Of a stretch of 64,000 nt of DNA, positions 13,076 through 22,313 are shown piece by piece (the stretch's first letter is position 1; every line of letters begins with the position of its first letter). Under the pieces are notes generated by a model. That model worked only from the letters and a program-made list of their open reading frames with translations. It searched no databases and had not been told where the DNA came from. The translations under genes were made by a program, and so were the position numbers. Source of the DNA: Myxococcota bacterium (GTDB lineage Bacteria > Myxococcota_A > UBA796 > JAFGLY01); the NCBI GenBank assembly GCA_024276675.1, contig JAJRWT010000086.1:1-64000 (forward strand). The letters run 5' to 3'.

Positions 13076-16000
13076 AACAGCCCCGAAAGTACCAGGTAGG
13101 CGCCCCCATGCAGCGCGGCATCACCTTGCTGGAGGCCAGCGCTGGAACGGGCAAGACCTACCAGATCACAAACCTGGTGCTGCGGCTGGTGGCGGAGCAG
13201 GATGTGCGCATGGGGGAGCTGCTGGTGGTCACCTTCACCAGGGCCGCCACCGACGAGCTGCTGGATCGCATCCGCATGCGGCTTGCTGCCGCGAGGCGTC
13301 TCCTGGGCAAAGCCTTGCGCAACGGCAACGCCGCCCGCCTGTCGGGGCCGGGTTCGGACCCCAGCGTGGGCGATGGCCCCAATGACGGCCTTGACGACGC
13401 CATGAGAAACCTCCTGGAAGCAGCCACCGCCGGTCCAGCTCCTGAAAAGCGACTTTCACTGTTTCATGATCGATTGCTCACGGCGCAAGAAGAATTCGAC
13501 CAGGCGCTCATCTCCACCATCCACGGCTTCTGCCAGCGAATGCTCCAACAGAATGCATTCGAGAGCATGGTGGACTTCGGCCTGGAGTTGGTAGAGGACA
13601 ACGGTGAACTCCTGGAAGAAATAGTAGACGACTTCTACTCCGCATGTATCAACACCGCAGACCCGGAACGCTACCGATTCATGACCTCCACCTGCGGTTT
13701 CAACCGTGACTTGTTGATACAACTGGCACAGAAGGCCATGCGCAACCCCCGCATGCCGGTGCTGCCCGACCTGCACGCTCCGGCAGCCACGACGGATGGC
13801 GGACCAGGGGGCTTTGCCGGTTGGTGGAAGGACCAGGGCATGGAGGAGCTGGCCAATGCCTTCGAAGAGGCATACCAGGCGGGAGACATCATCCCGGCCA
13901 TGAGCAAGGGAAGGCGAGCCAAGTCCCAGAACAAGTATCGCAAGAAGAAAGCTCTCCTGGAAGGCGCAAAATTACTGCGTTGGGTGTGTGACACATCAGG
14001 CTGCGACGACACAGCCCCCTGTCCCAACGTCGACTACTGGTCCGAAGCCGCATTGAAAAAATACTCACCCAGGGGTCGCGTCTTCTACCACCCGCATCTT
14101 TCGCGGGTTCGCCGCGCCCTGGCTCCGCACCTGGAACAGGTGGCCATGGAACGCGCCAGGTTCGTGGACTACGTGCGCAGGGAGTTTCAACGGCGCAGCA
14201 CGGAGCGCCGAACCATGTCCTTCCACGACCTGCTGCGCCTGCTGGCGGAACGACTGGAAAGCCCGAAGGCCCGCGAACCCCTTCGGCACGCCATATCTTC
14301 GCGTTTCAAGGCAGCCCTGATCGACGAGTTCCAGGACACGGATCCCGAGCAATGGACCATCTTCCGGACCTTGTTCGGAGCTGGGAGTCATTTTCTATAC
14401 CTCATCGGGGATCCCAAGCAAGCCATCTACGGTTTTCGCGGCGCCAACGTGAATGTATACCTGCAAGCCAGGAAGCAGGCTCGCGGAAACGTGTTCTCCA
14501 TGAACACCAACTACCGCTCCGACGGCTCTCTCCTGCGGGCCCTCAACCCCATCCTGGCTGCTCCCTGGCAGCCTGGGGTCTCCCCCGGCCCCGCCGGCGC
14601 TGCCGCGGGGATGTTCGCCCTGGAGGGTATCGCCTACGAATCGGTGGAGCCCAATCCCCTGCGCGATCCTCCCCTGGGCCTTCTCTGGGATCACGAGCGG
14701 GGACCTGCTCCCCACGGTTTGCTTTCGCCCCTGCAGATCCGCTTCATAGACGCCTCGTCATCGGGAGCCCCATCCATGGCCGGCGCCCACGGCAAGGCGC
14801 TGGGCAGCGGGCAGGTGCAGGCCATGCTACCCGCCATCGTGACCGCAGACATCATCCGGTTGCTGGATCAAGGCCTTCGCTTCCATGATTCCGCCAACGA
14901 CCATTGGCGAGCCCTGGAGCCCGGCGACATCGCCGTACTGGTGCGCAAGGGAAGGCAGGCCCGGGCCTTGCAGAGTTCCCTGCTGCGGGCGGGGGTGCCC
15001 TCTGTCCTGTCCGGCGCCGACAGCGTGCTCTCCACCGACGAGGCCAGGGATCTGCAGCTCTGGCTGGAGGCGGTGGGCAGCCCGGGATCCGACAGGGCGG
15101 CACGGGCGGCGGTGACCACGGCCATGTTCGGGCGCAACGCCGCCGACCTGCTGAGGCTGGAGGACCCGGATCTCCCCCCGGAAGACCGGGAGTGGTGGGA
15201 TGACTGGACCAGGCAACTGGCCGACTGGCGAAACACCATGGAGAGATTCGGCGTGATGCGCGCCTTCCGTGCTGCCATGAACGAGCACCATGTCCAGGAA
15301 CGGCTCCTGGCCTGGCCCGACGGCGAACGCAGGCTCACCAACCTGCTGCACCTGCTGGAGCTGCTGCACGCGGCCAGCCTGCGAGAAGATCTCGGTACCA
15401 GGGGGCTCATAGGCTGGCTCGTGAGCCAACGCCAGAGGGCCGGCCTGGATGCCGAGACCGCCGAGCTGCGACTGGAGCGCGACGACTCCGCCGTGCGCCT
15501 GCTCACCATGCACAAGGCCAAGGGCTTGCAGTTTCCCGTGGTCTTCGCCCCCTACCTGTGGGACGGCACATTGCTGTTTCACTCCGACCAGGAAGCCCCC
15601 ATCGTCTCCGCCGCCCGGGGCTCCACCACCAGGGTGCTGGATGTCCACGTGGACAACGCCGTGGAGCCAAAACGCTCCCACCTGGAGCTTCTCCGGGAAG
15701 AAGCATTGCAGGAAAACATGCGCCTGCTCTACGTGGCCCTGACCCGCGCACAGCAGCGATGTGTCATCTACACCGGGCACATGGAGAGACTGGAGACCTC
15801 GTCTCTGGGCTTGTTGCTCCACGCCATGGAGCCAGGCACCCCGGTCGCTGAAGTCCATGACAGAATCCAGAGCGCCTTCCAACGCATCCCCCACCTGGGG
15901 CCCGCCCAGCTCCTGCGGGATCTCCAACTGCTCTCGGAGATGGCCGGCCAGGAAGAAGGCGTCGGCCCCCGAGTCTTCGTCAGTACCTGCCAGCCGCCTT

Positions 16001-17346
16001 CCTCCGAACCCAGGAGCCGTCAGGAAAGCTCGGGCCCGCTGCGGGGCCCGAGCCGGCTGTCTCCCGCAGCCTCTTTCCCGACGGCTCCCATGTGGCGGGG
16101 CTCCAATCCTGACGCCATCGACCCGGCCACGCTACAAGCCCGTGTGTTCCGCCGCGTGAATCCCGACGGCAGCCACAAAGACCTGGACCGTACCTGGAGC
16201 CGAAGCAGCTACTCCAGCATGGCCCGGTCACGGCGCAACCGTCCCACCAGGGCCACCACTGGCGATCCCTGGGGAGGCCCCCTGGATCCCCTGCCCCAAC
16301 AGCAGGCACTGGGCAAGGACCACGACCAGGACGCCGACATCCAACTCCCGGGCCCATCGGGCCTGGAGCCCGCCGTCGAGGCCAGGCTGCGCGCCGCTCT
16401 CCCACGAGGCAAGATCGCCGACCAGCAGGTGCCCCTGGCCGCCTACCCCGCCGGAGCCCTGGCCGGCAGCTACATGCACGATCTCCTGGAACACATGGAC
16501 TTCACGATCTTCTCCGGCACCGACCCTGGCGATGACGCAAACCAGGCGCACCAGGAAGAGATACAACGGCTCACGGATCAACGCGCACCCATCCATGGCA
16601 TGGACTCCGTCCACATCACCAGGACGCTGTCCCAGGCACTGCCGGGGATGCTACGAACCCCCCTGGGGGGAGAGCTGGGGGACACATGCCTGGCAGACAT
16701 CCCCGACGGGCGCCGGCTCAACGAGCTGACCTTCGATCTCCCCCTGGCAGGCGGCGACCGCTACCGGCAGCGGGATGCACATGGGCGCATTCTCTGGAAC
16801 GAACCCGTGTCCGGCGCGGACTTCGGTGAAGCCTTCCTGTTGGGAGCCGGCGACGGGCTGCTCCGCCGCTCCTACCTGGAGAGCCTGGCAAGGGGCTGGA
16901 AACACCAACGCTTCGCCGGGTACCTCACCGGCTCGGTGGATCTGATCTTCGCCACTCCCCTGGACACGCAACACCCGCCCAGGCGTTTCTACCTGGCCGA
17001 TTACAAGACCAACAGCCTGGATCTGCTGCGCGAAAAGAACATGCGAAGGGGTTGCTTCTGCCCTGCCTGGATGCTCCACGAGATGGAACACCACGACTAC
17101 ATCGTGCAGTACCATCTCTACACCCTGGCACTGCACAGGTTCCTGCAGCAGCGCCTCCCGGACTACGACTACGACAAACATGTGGGTGGCGCCTACTACT
17201 TGTTCGTCCGGGGCATGTGCGGCCCCCAACGGCCACCCGGCTCCCCACATCCCTACGGCGTCTTCTTCCACCGACCCTCCCGTGCGGTCATCGAGCGCCT
17301 GGACGAACTGTTCAACGCCCCCGGGCCGGAGGGATCCGAGCCATGA
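13072..17346 (+). CDS. recB: Exodeoxyribonuclease V subunit beta (RecB)
   Basis: A 1424-residue 3'-5' helicase and nuclease of RecBCD. The start is GTG 13072, overlapping the recC TGA as GTGA with GGAGG eight bases upstream. The Walker A motif EASAGTGKTY is at residues 21-30. LIDEFQDTDPEQW, YLIGDPKQAIYGFRGA and LLTMHKAKGLQFPVVF mark UvrD-type motifs II, III and V. The C-terminal PD-(D/E)XK nuclease shows SVDLIFATP (Asp about 1290) and FYLADYKTNS (Asp about 1310, Lys 1312). The linker between helicase and nuclease (about 960-1130) is long, Pro/Ser/Arg-rich and poorly conserved. It contains an inverted-repeat element at 16009-16090 that recurs in part near 36.3 kb. Confidence 0.93.
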   Translation: MKQPRKYQVGAPMQRGITLLEASAGTGKTYQITNLVLRLVAEQDVRMGELLVVTFTRAATDELLDRIRMRLAAARRLLGKALRNGNAARLSGPGSDPSVGDGPNDGLDDAMRNLLEAATAGPAPEKRLSLFHDRLLTAQEEFDQALISTIHGFCQRMLQQNAFESMVDFGLELVEDNGELLEEIVDDFYSACINTADPERYRFMTSTCGFNRDLLIQLAQKAMRNPRMPVLPDLHAPAATTDGGPGGFAGWWKDQGMEELANAFEEAYQAGDIIPAMSKGRRAKSQNKYRKKKALLEGAKLLRWVCDTSGCDDTAPCPNVDYWSEAALKKYSPRGRVFYHPHLSRVRRALAPHLEQVAMERARFVDYVRREFQRRSTERRTMSFHDLLRLLAERLESPKAREPLRHAISSRFKAALIDEFQDTDPEQWTIFRTLFGAGSHFLYLIGDPKQAIYGFRGANVNVYLQARKQARGNVFSMNTNYRSDGSLLRALNPILAAPWQPGVSPGPAGAAAGMFALEGIAYESVEPNPLRDPPLGLLWDHERGPAPHGLLSPLQIRFIDASSSGAPSMAGAHGKALGSGQVQAMLPAIVTADIIRLLDQGLRFHDSANDHWRALEPGDIAVLVRKGRQARALQSSLLRAGVPSVLSGADSVLSTDEARDLQLWLEAVGSPGSDRAARAAVTTAMFGRNAADLLRLEDPDLPPEDREWWDDWTRQLADWRNTMERFGVMRAFRAAMNEHHVQERLLAWPDGERRLTNLLHLLELLHAASLREDLGTRGLIGWLVSQRQRAGLDAETAELRLERDDSAVRLLTMHKAKGLQFPVVFAPYLWDGTLLFHSDQEAPIVSAARGSTTRVLDVHVDNAVEPKRSHLELLREEALQENMRLLYVALTRAQQRCVIYTGHMERLETSSLGLLLHAMEPGTPVAEVHDRIQSAFQRIPHLGPAQLLRDLQLLSEMAGQEEGVGPRVFVSTCQPPSSEPRSRQESSGPLRGPSRLSPAASFPTAPMWRGSNPDAIDPATLQARVFRRVNPDGSHKDLDRTWSRSSYSSMARSRRNRPTRATTGDPWGGPLDPLPQQQALGKDHDQDADIQLPGPSGLEPAVEARLRAALPRGKIADQQVPLAAYPAGALAGSYMHDLLEHMDFTIFSGTDPGDDANQAHQEEIQRLTDQRAPIHGMDSVHITRTLSQALPGMLRTPLGGELGDTCLADIPDGRRLNELTFDLPLAGGDRYRQRDAHGRILWNEPVSGADFGEAFLLGAGDGLLRRSYLESLARGWKHQRFAGYLTGSVDLIFATPLDTQHPPRRFYLADYKTNSLDLLREKNMRRGCFCPAWMLHEMEHHDYIVQYHLYTLALHRFLQQRLPDYDYDKHVGGAYYLFVRGMCGPQRPPGSPHPYGVFFHRPSRAVIERLDELFNAPGPEGSEP
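16009..16090. repeat. Palindromic repeat element inside recB linker
   Basis: Bases 16009-16044 match 36326-36361 at 35 of 36 positions. The recB copy contains a perfect hairpin, GCTCGGGCCC-GCTGCG-GGGCCCGAGC (split here into arm, loop, arm), at 16028-16053. An outer arm pair is formed by GGAGCCGTCAGGAAAG and CTTTCCCGACGGCTCC. It stays in frame and encodes a Ser/Pro/Arg-rich piece of the RecB linker. It looks like a REP- or MITE-type element tolerated in a coding region. Confidence 0.55.
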
Positions 17347-18830
17347 GCAACAACCCCGTCCTTCCCCCGGTTTTCGCCCCACGACAGGTGCGGCCCGAAA
17401 CACCTGAGCAGGCCGCGATCAACCTTCTCACCCCCTATTTCCAGGCGGGCATCCTGGGCAGCGTGGACATACACGTGGTGATCCACCTGGGTCGCCGCGT
17501 GGGCGAGCTGGATCCGCAGGTCCTGCTGGCGGGCGCCCTGGCGGTCCGGGCGCCCCGTTTCGGCCATATCTGCGTCGACCTGCAAAGCATCACCCTTTCT
17601 GATCTGCTGCCCCATGGACCCCAGCCACCTTCCACCCAGGTTCCAGCCCTGCCCGGCCCGGGCTGGTTGGAACGTCTGCGCTCCTCGCCTGCACTGGTGC
17701 GCGACGCCCGGGACACGGCAGGTCTCACGCCATTCGTCCTGGACGGGAGCGTCATCTACACCGACCGCTACTGGCGATACCAGGCCGGGCTTGCCCATCG
17801 CCTAAGGTCCTGGGCCCGCCCCGGGCAGCAGCAGTTCCTGGCCGACGAAGACTTCTCCCTGCTGGAACCGGCTCTGGACCAGCTCTTCCGCCCCCCTTCC
17901 GGCCAGCGGGAACCCTCCTCCACCCTGAACCTTCAGCGCGTGGCGGGGGCCATGGCCCTGCTCCGTCGCTTCATCGTGGTGACGGGCGGGCCGGGCATGG
18001 GCAAGACATGGACCGTCCGCAACCTTCTGGCCCTGCTGTTCCTGCGCCATCGCGCCCGTTACCGGCGGGGGGAGGTGGGGGAACCCGCATTGGCCGTGGC
18101 CCTGGCTGCTCCCACTGGCAAGGCGGCGGCACGAATGCGCGAGGCACTGCGGGCGGGGCTCTCCCAAGACTTTCTGCCCACCCTGCTACGCTTCACAGAA
18201 AAAAACACGGCCCACGAGCTGCTGGGCTTCATGCAGGATCTGCAAGCCCACACCCTGCATCGCCTGTTGGGCTATCGTTTCGACGCGCCCACCCGCTTTC
18301 GCCATACCCAGGCCAACCCGCTCCCCTACGACGTGGTGGTGGTGGACGAATCCAGCATGGTGGACTTCCCGCTCATGGCCAAGCTGGTGGATGCCGTTGG
18401 CCAGCAGGGCCCCGCCGGTGAACCCACCCGGCTCATTCTCCTGGGCGACCACCACCAACTGGCCAGCGTGGAGGCGGGCACCGTTCTGGCGGACATCTGC
18501 GGGCCCACAAGGGTGGACCGCTTCCAGGTGACCAGGGATCTTGCCACCCAACTGGAGCGCTTCACCTGCCTGTCGGGCCTGGACCGTCGCAGCGACGGAC
18601 GCACCAGGGTGGAACCTGTGGAGGGGCCCTGCATCCACGACGCCGTGGTTCAATTCAACCGGACCTTCCGCTTCGACGAAAACAGCGGTATCGGCGCTTT
18701 CGCCAATGCCTGCCTGCAAACGGACCAGCTCTTCGACGCCGCGGAGGCCGTGCGGATACTCGGTGAGGGCCGCTGGGGCCAGGGGGCCGGGGGAGATACC
18801 CGACTGCTTCCATACGGGCAGCAGGGCTAG
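17343..18830 (+). CDS. recD: RecD N-terminal two thirds, ended by in-frame TAG
   Basis: Codons 1-495 of a RecD-type 5'-3' helicase (SF1B). ATG 17343 overlaps the recB TGA (ATGA). The Walker A GGPGMGKTWT is near residues 214-223, Walker B VVVDESSMVDFPLMAKLV follows, and LLGDHHQLASVEAGTVLADIC is motif III. The reading frame ends at TAG 18828-18830, after LLPYGQQG. The same frame resumes immediately with LPEPVLRLVVERYKPYLLLL and runs through the rest of RecD to 19574. The break lies between the two RecA-like domains. Without readthrough the product lacks the second motor domain and would be inactive. It could be a true nonsense mutation, a sequencing error, or translational readthrough. Confidence 0.85.
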   Translation: MSNNPVLPPVFAPRQVRPETPEQAAINLLTPYFQAGILGSVDIHVVIHLGRRVGELDPQVLLAGALAVRAPRFGHICVDLQSITLSDLLPHGPQPPSTQVPALPGPGWLERLRSSPALVRDARDTAGLTPFVLDGSVIYTDRYWRYQAGLAHRLRSWARPGQQQFLADEDFSLLEPALDQLFRPPSGQREPSSTLNLQRVAGAMALLRRFIVVTGGPGMGKTWTVRNLLALLFLRHRARYRRGEVGEPALAVALAAPTGKAAARMREALRAGLSQDFLPTLLRFTEKNTAHELLGFMQDLQAHTLHRLLGYRFDAPTRFRHTQANPLPYDVVVVDESSMVDFPLMAKLVDAVGQQGPAGEPTRLILLGDHHQLASVEAGTVLADICGPTRVDRFQVTRDLATQLERFTCLSGLDRRSDGRTRVEPVEGPCIHDAVVQFNRTFRFDENSGIGAFANACLQTDQLFDAAEAVRILGEGRWGQGAGGDTRLLPYGQQG

Positions 18831-18857
18831 CTGCCGGAACCTGTCCTTCGCCTGGTA

Positions 18858-19574
18858 GTGGAGCGCTACAAGCCCTACCTGCTTCTGCTGAAACGCGGCT
18901 GGCAGGGGCCCACTCCATCCTGCCCGACAATACAGGTCCTGCACCGGCGGGTGCTGGATGCCTTTGACACGTTCCGAATCCTCTGTGCTCATCGGCAGGG
19001 GCGCGACGGCGTCTCCGGAATAAACGACACGGTCATTGCGCTGCTGCGAAGAGCCGGCCTCGTCAAACCGACGCACAGGTGGTGGGCAGGCCGCCCCCTG
19101 ATGGTGCTTCGCAATGACTACAACGTCCGTCTTTCCGGCGGTGGCCGCGGCCTGTTCAACGGGGATGTGGGCATACTGGTCCACGGCGAAGGCAGCGGAG
19201 ACCGCGTGCTGGCGGCCTTCCCCGGCCCCGACGGCCTCCCCTCCGTGGCCGACCCCCAGGATCCTCCGCCCCTGGAACCCCAGGACTACCAGGGTCGTCA
19301 CCTGGTGGACTACGTTCAGCCCCACGCCCTGCCGGAACACGACACGGTCTTCGCCATGACCATCCACAAGAGCCAGGGTTCCGAATTCCAGCGGGTTCTG
19401 CTGGTCCTGCCGCTCAACGAGAGCCCCATCCTCACCCGCGAGCTGATCTACACGGGAATCACCCGCGCCCGCCGCAACGTGACGGTGCTGTGCGATCCCG
19501 ACTTGTTGAGAAACGCCCTCTCCGTGACCGTCAAGCGCGCCAGCGGTCTCTCCACCCAGCTCTGGGCCCCATAG
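18858..19574 (+). CDS. recD: RecD C-terminal domain, in frame after the TAG
   Basis: The remaining third of recD in the same reading frame as the upstream part (codons 497-743 of the joined gene, including the 27 bases before this start). It contains the late helicase motifs: FAMTIHKSQGSEFQRVLLVLP (motif V) and ELIYTGITRARRNV (motif VI). GTG 18858 is the first possible start after the TAG, but it has no good ribosome site, so independent translation is doubtful. No frameshift is needed to join the two parts; reverting one codon restores a RecD of 743 residues. The open frame after the stop shows no other damage, so the break is recent or artefactual. Confidence 0.75.
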   Translation: MERYKPYLLLLKRGWQGPTPSCPTIQVLHRRVLDAFDTFRILCAHRQGRDGVSGINDTVIALLRRAGLVKPTHRWWAGRPLMVLRNDYNVRLSGGGRGLFNGDVGILVHGEGSGDRVLAAFPGPDGLPSVADPQDPPPLEPQDYQGRHLVDYVQPHALPEHDTVFAMTIHKSQGSEFQRVLLVLPLNESPILTRELIYTGITRARRNVTVLCDPDLLRNALSVTVKRASGLSTQLWAP

Positions 19575-19664
19575 CCCGAGTTTGGGACGGCTCCCGGGAA
19601 CTCCTTTGACAACCCCCTCCCGCCCAGATCTCAGCAGGTCCGACCTGCAAAGGGACCACGACAC

Positions 19665-20705
19665 ATGAGGCACATTGTCGGAAGGCTCCTCCTTATCCTC
19701 TCGGCTCTGCTGGCGGGCTCGTTACTACTGGAGTGTGGCCTGCGCGTGGGCGGGCTGGATCGCGACATGTTGCTGAAGACGCTCTATTACCAGGGCGGAC
19801 GTGTGATCCTGCACCAGGTCTCCGACGACCCGGCTCTGCTCTACACCCTGCGGCCCGGCGCACACATGTCCATACACTCCCGGAGCGGCAGGGACTGTTC
19901 CATCGACATCAACCAGCAAGGCGCGAGGGGGCCCGAGCTTGAACTCTTCAGGCCGGCGGACACCGTGCGGATACTGTTCTTCGGCGCATCGACCGTCTTC
20001 GGCGTGGCGGCCTGCGACGACGAGACACTCCCGGCCCGCCTGGGCACGGCGCTGGACCTGCTGCAGCCCGCCAGGAAGCACCAGGTCTGGAACTTCGGCA
20101 CCGGCGCCTACACCACTTCCCAGGTGATACGCCGTGCAATAGTGGAACTGGCGCACATACCCCAGGTGGACATGGTGCTCCTGCTCCCCACCAACGTGGG
20201 CCGGCGCGCCTTCCTGGACGGCCCAGAGGATCAACGGGCCGCCTACCCCGCCTTCTTCCGCCGAGACCCCAGCCTCTGGCTGGAAAACTACTACCTGGAA
20301 CGGGCCGCGCCGGGCCTTGACCTGGCCCGGACCAACCAGGTCCACGGCCTGCTGTTGCGTACCTCGGCACTGTACCGCTACGTGACCATGAGTCGGATCC
20401 CCCCGGATCGCGACAACATGGCAGCCAACATCTACGTTGCGCAACGCGCCGCCCAGGAGGCCCTCCAACTGGAGGAACAGGCCCGCCAGAATGGCACAAC
20501 CGTGCTGTGGGTCCTCTACCCCCAGCCCAATTCACAGGAACCCGGCTTCCAGGAAAATCACTATCCCTTCGGGAGCCGCTGGCTCAACCTCCATCGTCAA
20601 GGTCTCTGCCAGGAAGACATGGATCTGCACCCGCCAGCCTCGTCTCTTCGGGGCCACGCCGAATACCTGGCCCAGCTCCTGCTGGAGGGGGGATGGACGG
20701 AGTGA
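19665..20705 (+). CDS. SGNH/GDSL-type hydrolase-like membrane-anchored protein
   Basis: A 346-residue protein with an N-terminal signal anchor (IVGRLLLILSALLAGSLLL) and a Cys that could be lipidated (LLLEC). The SGNH fold is indicated by block I, ILFFGASTVFGVAA, whose Ser would be the nucleophile. The last block is DLHPPASSLRGHAEYLAQLL, with the Asp and His of the triad. Similar proteins act as acyl-esterases on cell-surface sugars; the substrate is unknown. The last 29 codons are duplicated 3.2 kb downstream at 23832-23955, beyond a small accessory island. A second SGNH protein lies at 44307-45869. Confidence 0.7.
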   Translation: MRHIVGRLLLILSALLAGSLLLECGLRVGGLDRDMLLKTLYYQGGRVILHQVSDDPALLYTLRPGAHMSIHSRSGRDCSIDINQQGARGPELELFRPADTVRILFFGASTVFGVAACDDETLPARLGTALDLLQPARKHQVWNFGTGAYTTSQVIRRAIVELAHIPQVDMVLLLPTNVGRRAFLDGPEDQRAAYPAFFRRDPSLWLENYYLERAAPGLDLARTNQVHGLLLRTSALYRYVTMSRIPPDRDNMAANIYVAQRAAQEALQLEEQARQNGTTVLWVLYPQPNSQEPGFQENHYPFGSRWLNLHRQGLCQEDMDLHPPASSLRGHAEYLAQLLLEGGWTE

Positions 20706-20740
20706 AGGCACAACCGGGCACAGCCCCGGTTGGCGGGCTC
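20618..20740. repeat. Left direct repeat of island (SGNH gene 3' end)
   Basis: This segment covers the last codons and stop of the SGNH hydrolase plus 35 bases beyond. It recurs at 23832-23955 in the same orientation. The first 70 bases differ at only about three positions and the last 40 include small indels. The two copies bound a 3.1-kb stretch of mobile and toxin-antitoxin genes. This arrangement resembles the gene-end duplication left by an integrating element. Confidence 0.75.
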
Positions 20741-21089
20741 CCCGACGAGTGCCCGAGGCCGCGGGTTGGCGGTATCCTCCCTACCCGTTCCGGTTCCATC
20801 AACCCGTTGCTCCAAGCAGCGTTTTGCTCGGAACTGCCTCACCGAGCATCGCTGGGAGTGTGTCACCCGCCGCGGCGTCGCGGCAGCGCAACGCCGCAAC
20901 GCCGCGACATCAATGCGGTCCTTGCTCCCTTCGGGCAAGCGATAGCGCACGAGGTTCTGCCTCCATCTCTTTCGCCTCCACTGGCCTGCAGCCACGTCCG
21001 GGGCGACGAGCCTGGGGCCAGGGTGACTCGGGCGGGGCTGGATCGACCTGGAAGTGCAAGGTTGCGCCCAGGAACGCGCTGGAGTGGAG
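20741..21089. other. Gene-less degenerate sequence in the island
   Basis: About 350 bases with no supportable gene. On the minus strand it lies where the rest of the transposase (ending at 21090) would be expected, but no reading frame continues the protein past the RRKRG motif. It is rich in short CGCCGC/GCGGCG repeats around 20870-20905. It is probably decayed insertion-sequence DNA. Confidence 0.4.
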
Positions 21090-21705
21090 GCCCCCGTTTC
21101 CGCCGGGAGTATCCGGGAGCCCCCGTCTCGGCTGCCCGCCGTATCGGCTCCGGAAGCTCTTAGGCCTTGGGCAGCGCTAGCTGGTGGAGGGTCGTCGTCG
21201 TCGGGTCCAGGTCGTAGACCTGCCACCCCTTGCCGAGAGCATCGTAGCTTCTCGTTGCCGGATGGCGTAGCAGGTCGTCGATTCCCGGAACGATGGCCGA
21301 CAAGCAGCTTGCCACCTGCCGCACCCGGCCAGACTCCACGACGCCCAGTGCCCGGGACAAGGCCGATGGGGAGGGCAGCCCCTTGCGGCCTGCAACAGCG
21401 GCGATACGCTTGACATGCGGACCGAAAAACTCCCAGAACTGCCTCACGCCCCGGGTGGCGCCGGCCGAGTAGTACAACAGGAGTACAAGGAAAACATCCA
21501 GCCCGCAGTAGCCGCCCTGCCGCCGAATCTGCAAACGCTCCCCCACCGCCTTCAGCATTCCCCTCTGTCCAAGGCCAATGAGATGAATCACTCCCTCCGT
21601 CAGCTTGTCGGGGATGCCTGAAGAATCCACGCTCGTAAACGTGACATCGCTGGGAAAATATGCTACGATGGCCTTTCTCTCTGGAGGCGGTCGCGGCTGA
21701 TACAT
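21090..21705 (-). pseudogene. Transposase N-terminal fragment with in-frame stop
   Basis: About 180 residues from ATG 21705, then TAA at 21160-21162. The same frame continues with ELPEPIRRAAETGAPGYSRRKRG before similarity fades near 21090. The pattern LLLYYSAGATRGVRQFWEFFGPH, then a PSPSALSRAL segment, a YDLDPTTTTL strand and a GAPGY-x-RKRG motif resembles the N-terminal half of DDE transposases that I recall from multicopy elements. The DDE core and C-terminus are missing. A 9-bp hairpin (CCTCCGGGG-N5-CCCCGGAGG, 21730-21752) and CCCCATATGGGG (21813-21824) lie upstream of the start; nothing else was seen in 21706-21860. Family assignment is uncertain. Confidence 0.6.
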
Positions 21706-21860
21706 CGGGGTGGATGTTCGCGACCGTTACCTCCGGGGCACATCCCCGGAGGCCCCATAGACAATCAGTCTGAGGCCAAAAGTATAGGTCGCTGATATTG
21801 GGCTTTTGCCGCCCCATATGGGGAACCGGGCTGGGTGGGTGCTGCGACGACGAACCAGCT

Positions 21861-22073
21861 CTACCGAGTTGGGAGAGGAGATACGCGCCGCCTGAACCGA
21901 CGGCTCCTGGGAAACTCCACCATCTGCCCCTCGGAGTGGTGCGTCTCGGGATCGTCATCTGCGCGGTCGTCGGCATCAGGCTTAGATAGCCGCGTATTGC
22001 AGGCCGGCCGAGATCTTGCGCGCAGGAGTGTCCCTGCGATCCTCAATTTTCGTTCCAAATCCCTTCGTTTCAT
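21861..22073 (-). pseudogene. Truncated HicA-like toxin
   Basis: ATG 22073 overlaps the hicB stop as ATGA. The first residues, MKRRDLERKLRIAG, match the HicA N-terminus (double-stranded-RNA-binding-like mRNA interferase). After about 19 residues the sequence departs from the family: the conserved Gly-His segment carrying the catalytic His and the later PRH-like motif are absent in this frame and in the others. The open frame continues to 21861 with unrelated Arg/Asp-rich residues. I read it as a toxin truncated by a rearrangement, leaving its antitoxin. The alternative is a short unrelated protein. Confidence 0.45.
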
Positions 22074-22288
22074 GCAACCCGCACCTTGTCACGGATCACA
22101 TCTTCGGGTAAACCCCGAAGAATATCCTCCCTGCGGTCTTCCAATATCAATTCAATAGCCTCTCTAAGATTATTCTTTGCTTCTTCTATTGTCTCACCTT
22201 GTCCATTTGCCCCAGGTATCTCTGGACAAATCGCCCAATATCCACCCTCGGGTACCTTTTCTATAATGGCGGTAAATTCAGCTTTCAT
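22070..22288 (-). CDS. hicB: HicB-family antitoxin
   Basis: A 72-residue protein of the HicB/UPF0150 type: MKAEFTAIIEKVPEGGYWAI followed by CPEIPGANGQGETIEEAKNN and an amphipathic helix. This is the partial RNase-H-like fold that caps HicA toxins. There is no C-terminal DNA-binding domain, so this is the short form. ATG 22288 has a strong AGGAGGT four bases upstream. The gene starts only 25 bases after the GTTGAGC of a predicted attC site, the tight spacing seen for integron cassette genes. Its toxin partner downstream appears truncated, so this antitoxin may be an orphan. Confidence 0.8.
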   Translation of the reverse strand: MKAEFTAIIEKVPEGGYWAICPEIPGANGQGETIEEAKNNLREAIELILEDRREDILRGLPEDVIRDKVRVA

Positions 22289-22313
22289 TGTTACCTCCTG
22301 ATATTGAATATTG

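Noticed and set aside
18828..18830. Genome-wide recoding of TAG
   Set aside because: Several intact genes end in TAG (for example at 188-190, 59717-59719 and 59118-59120), so TAG is a normal stop here.
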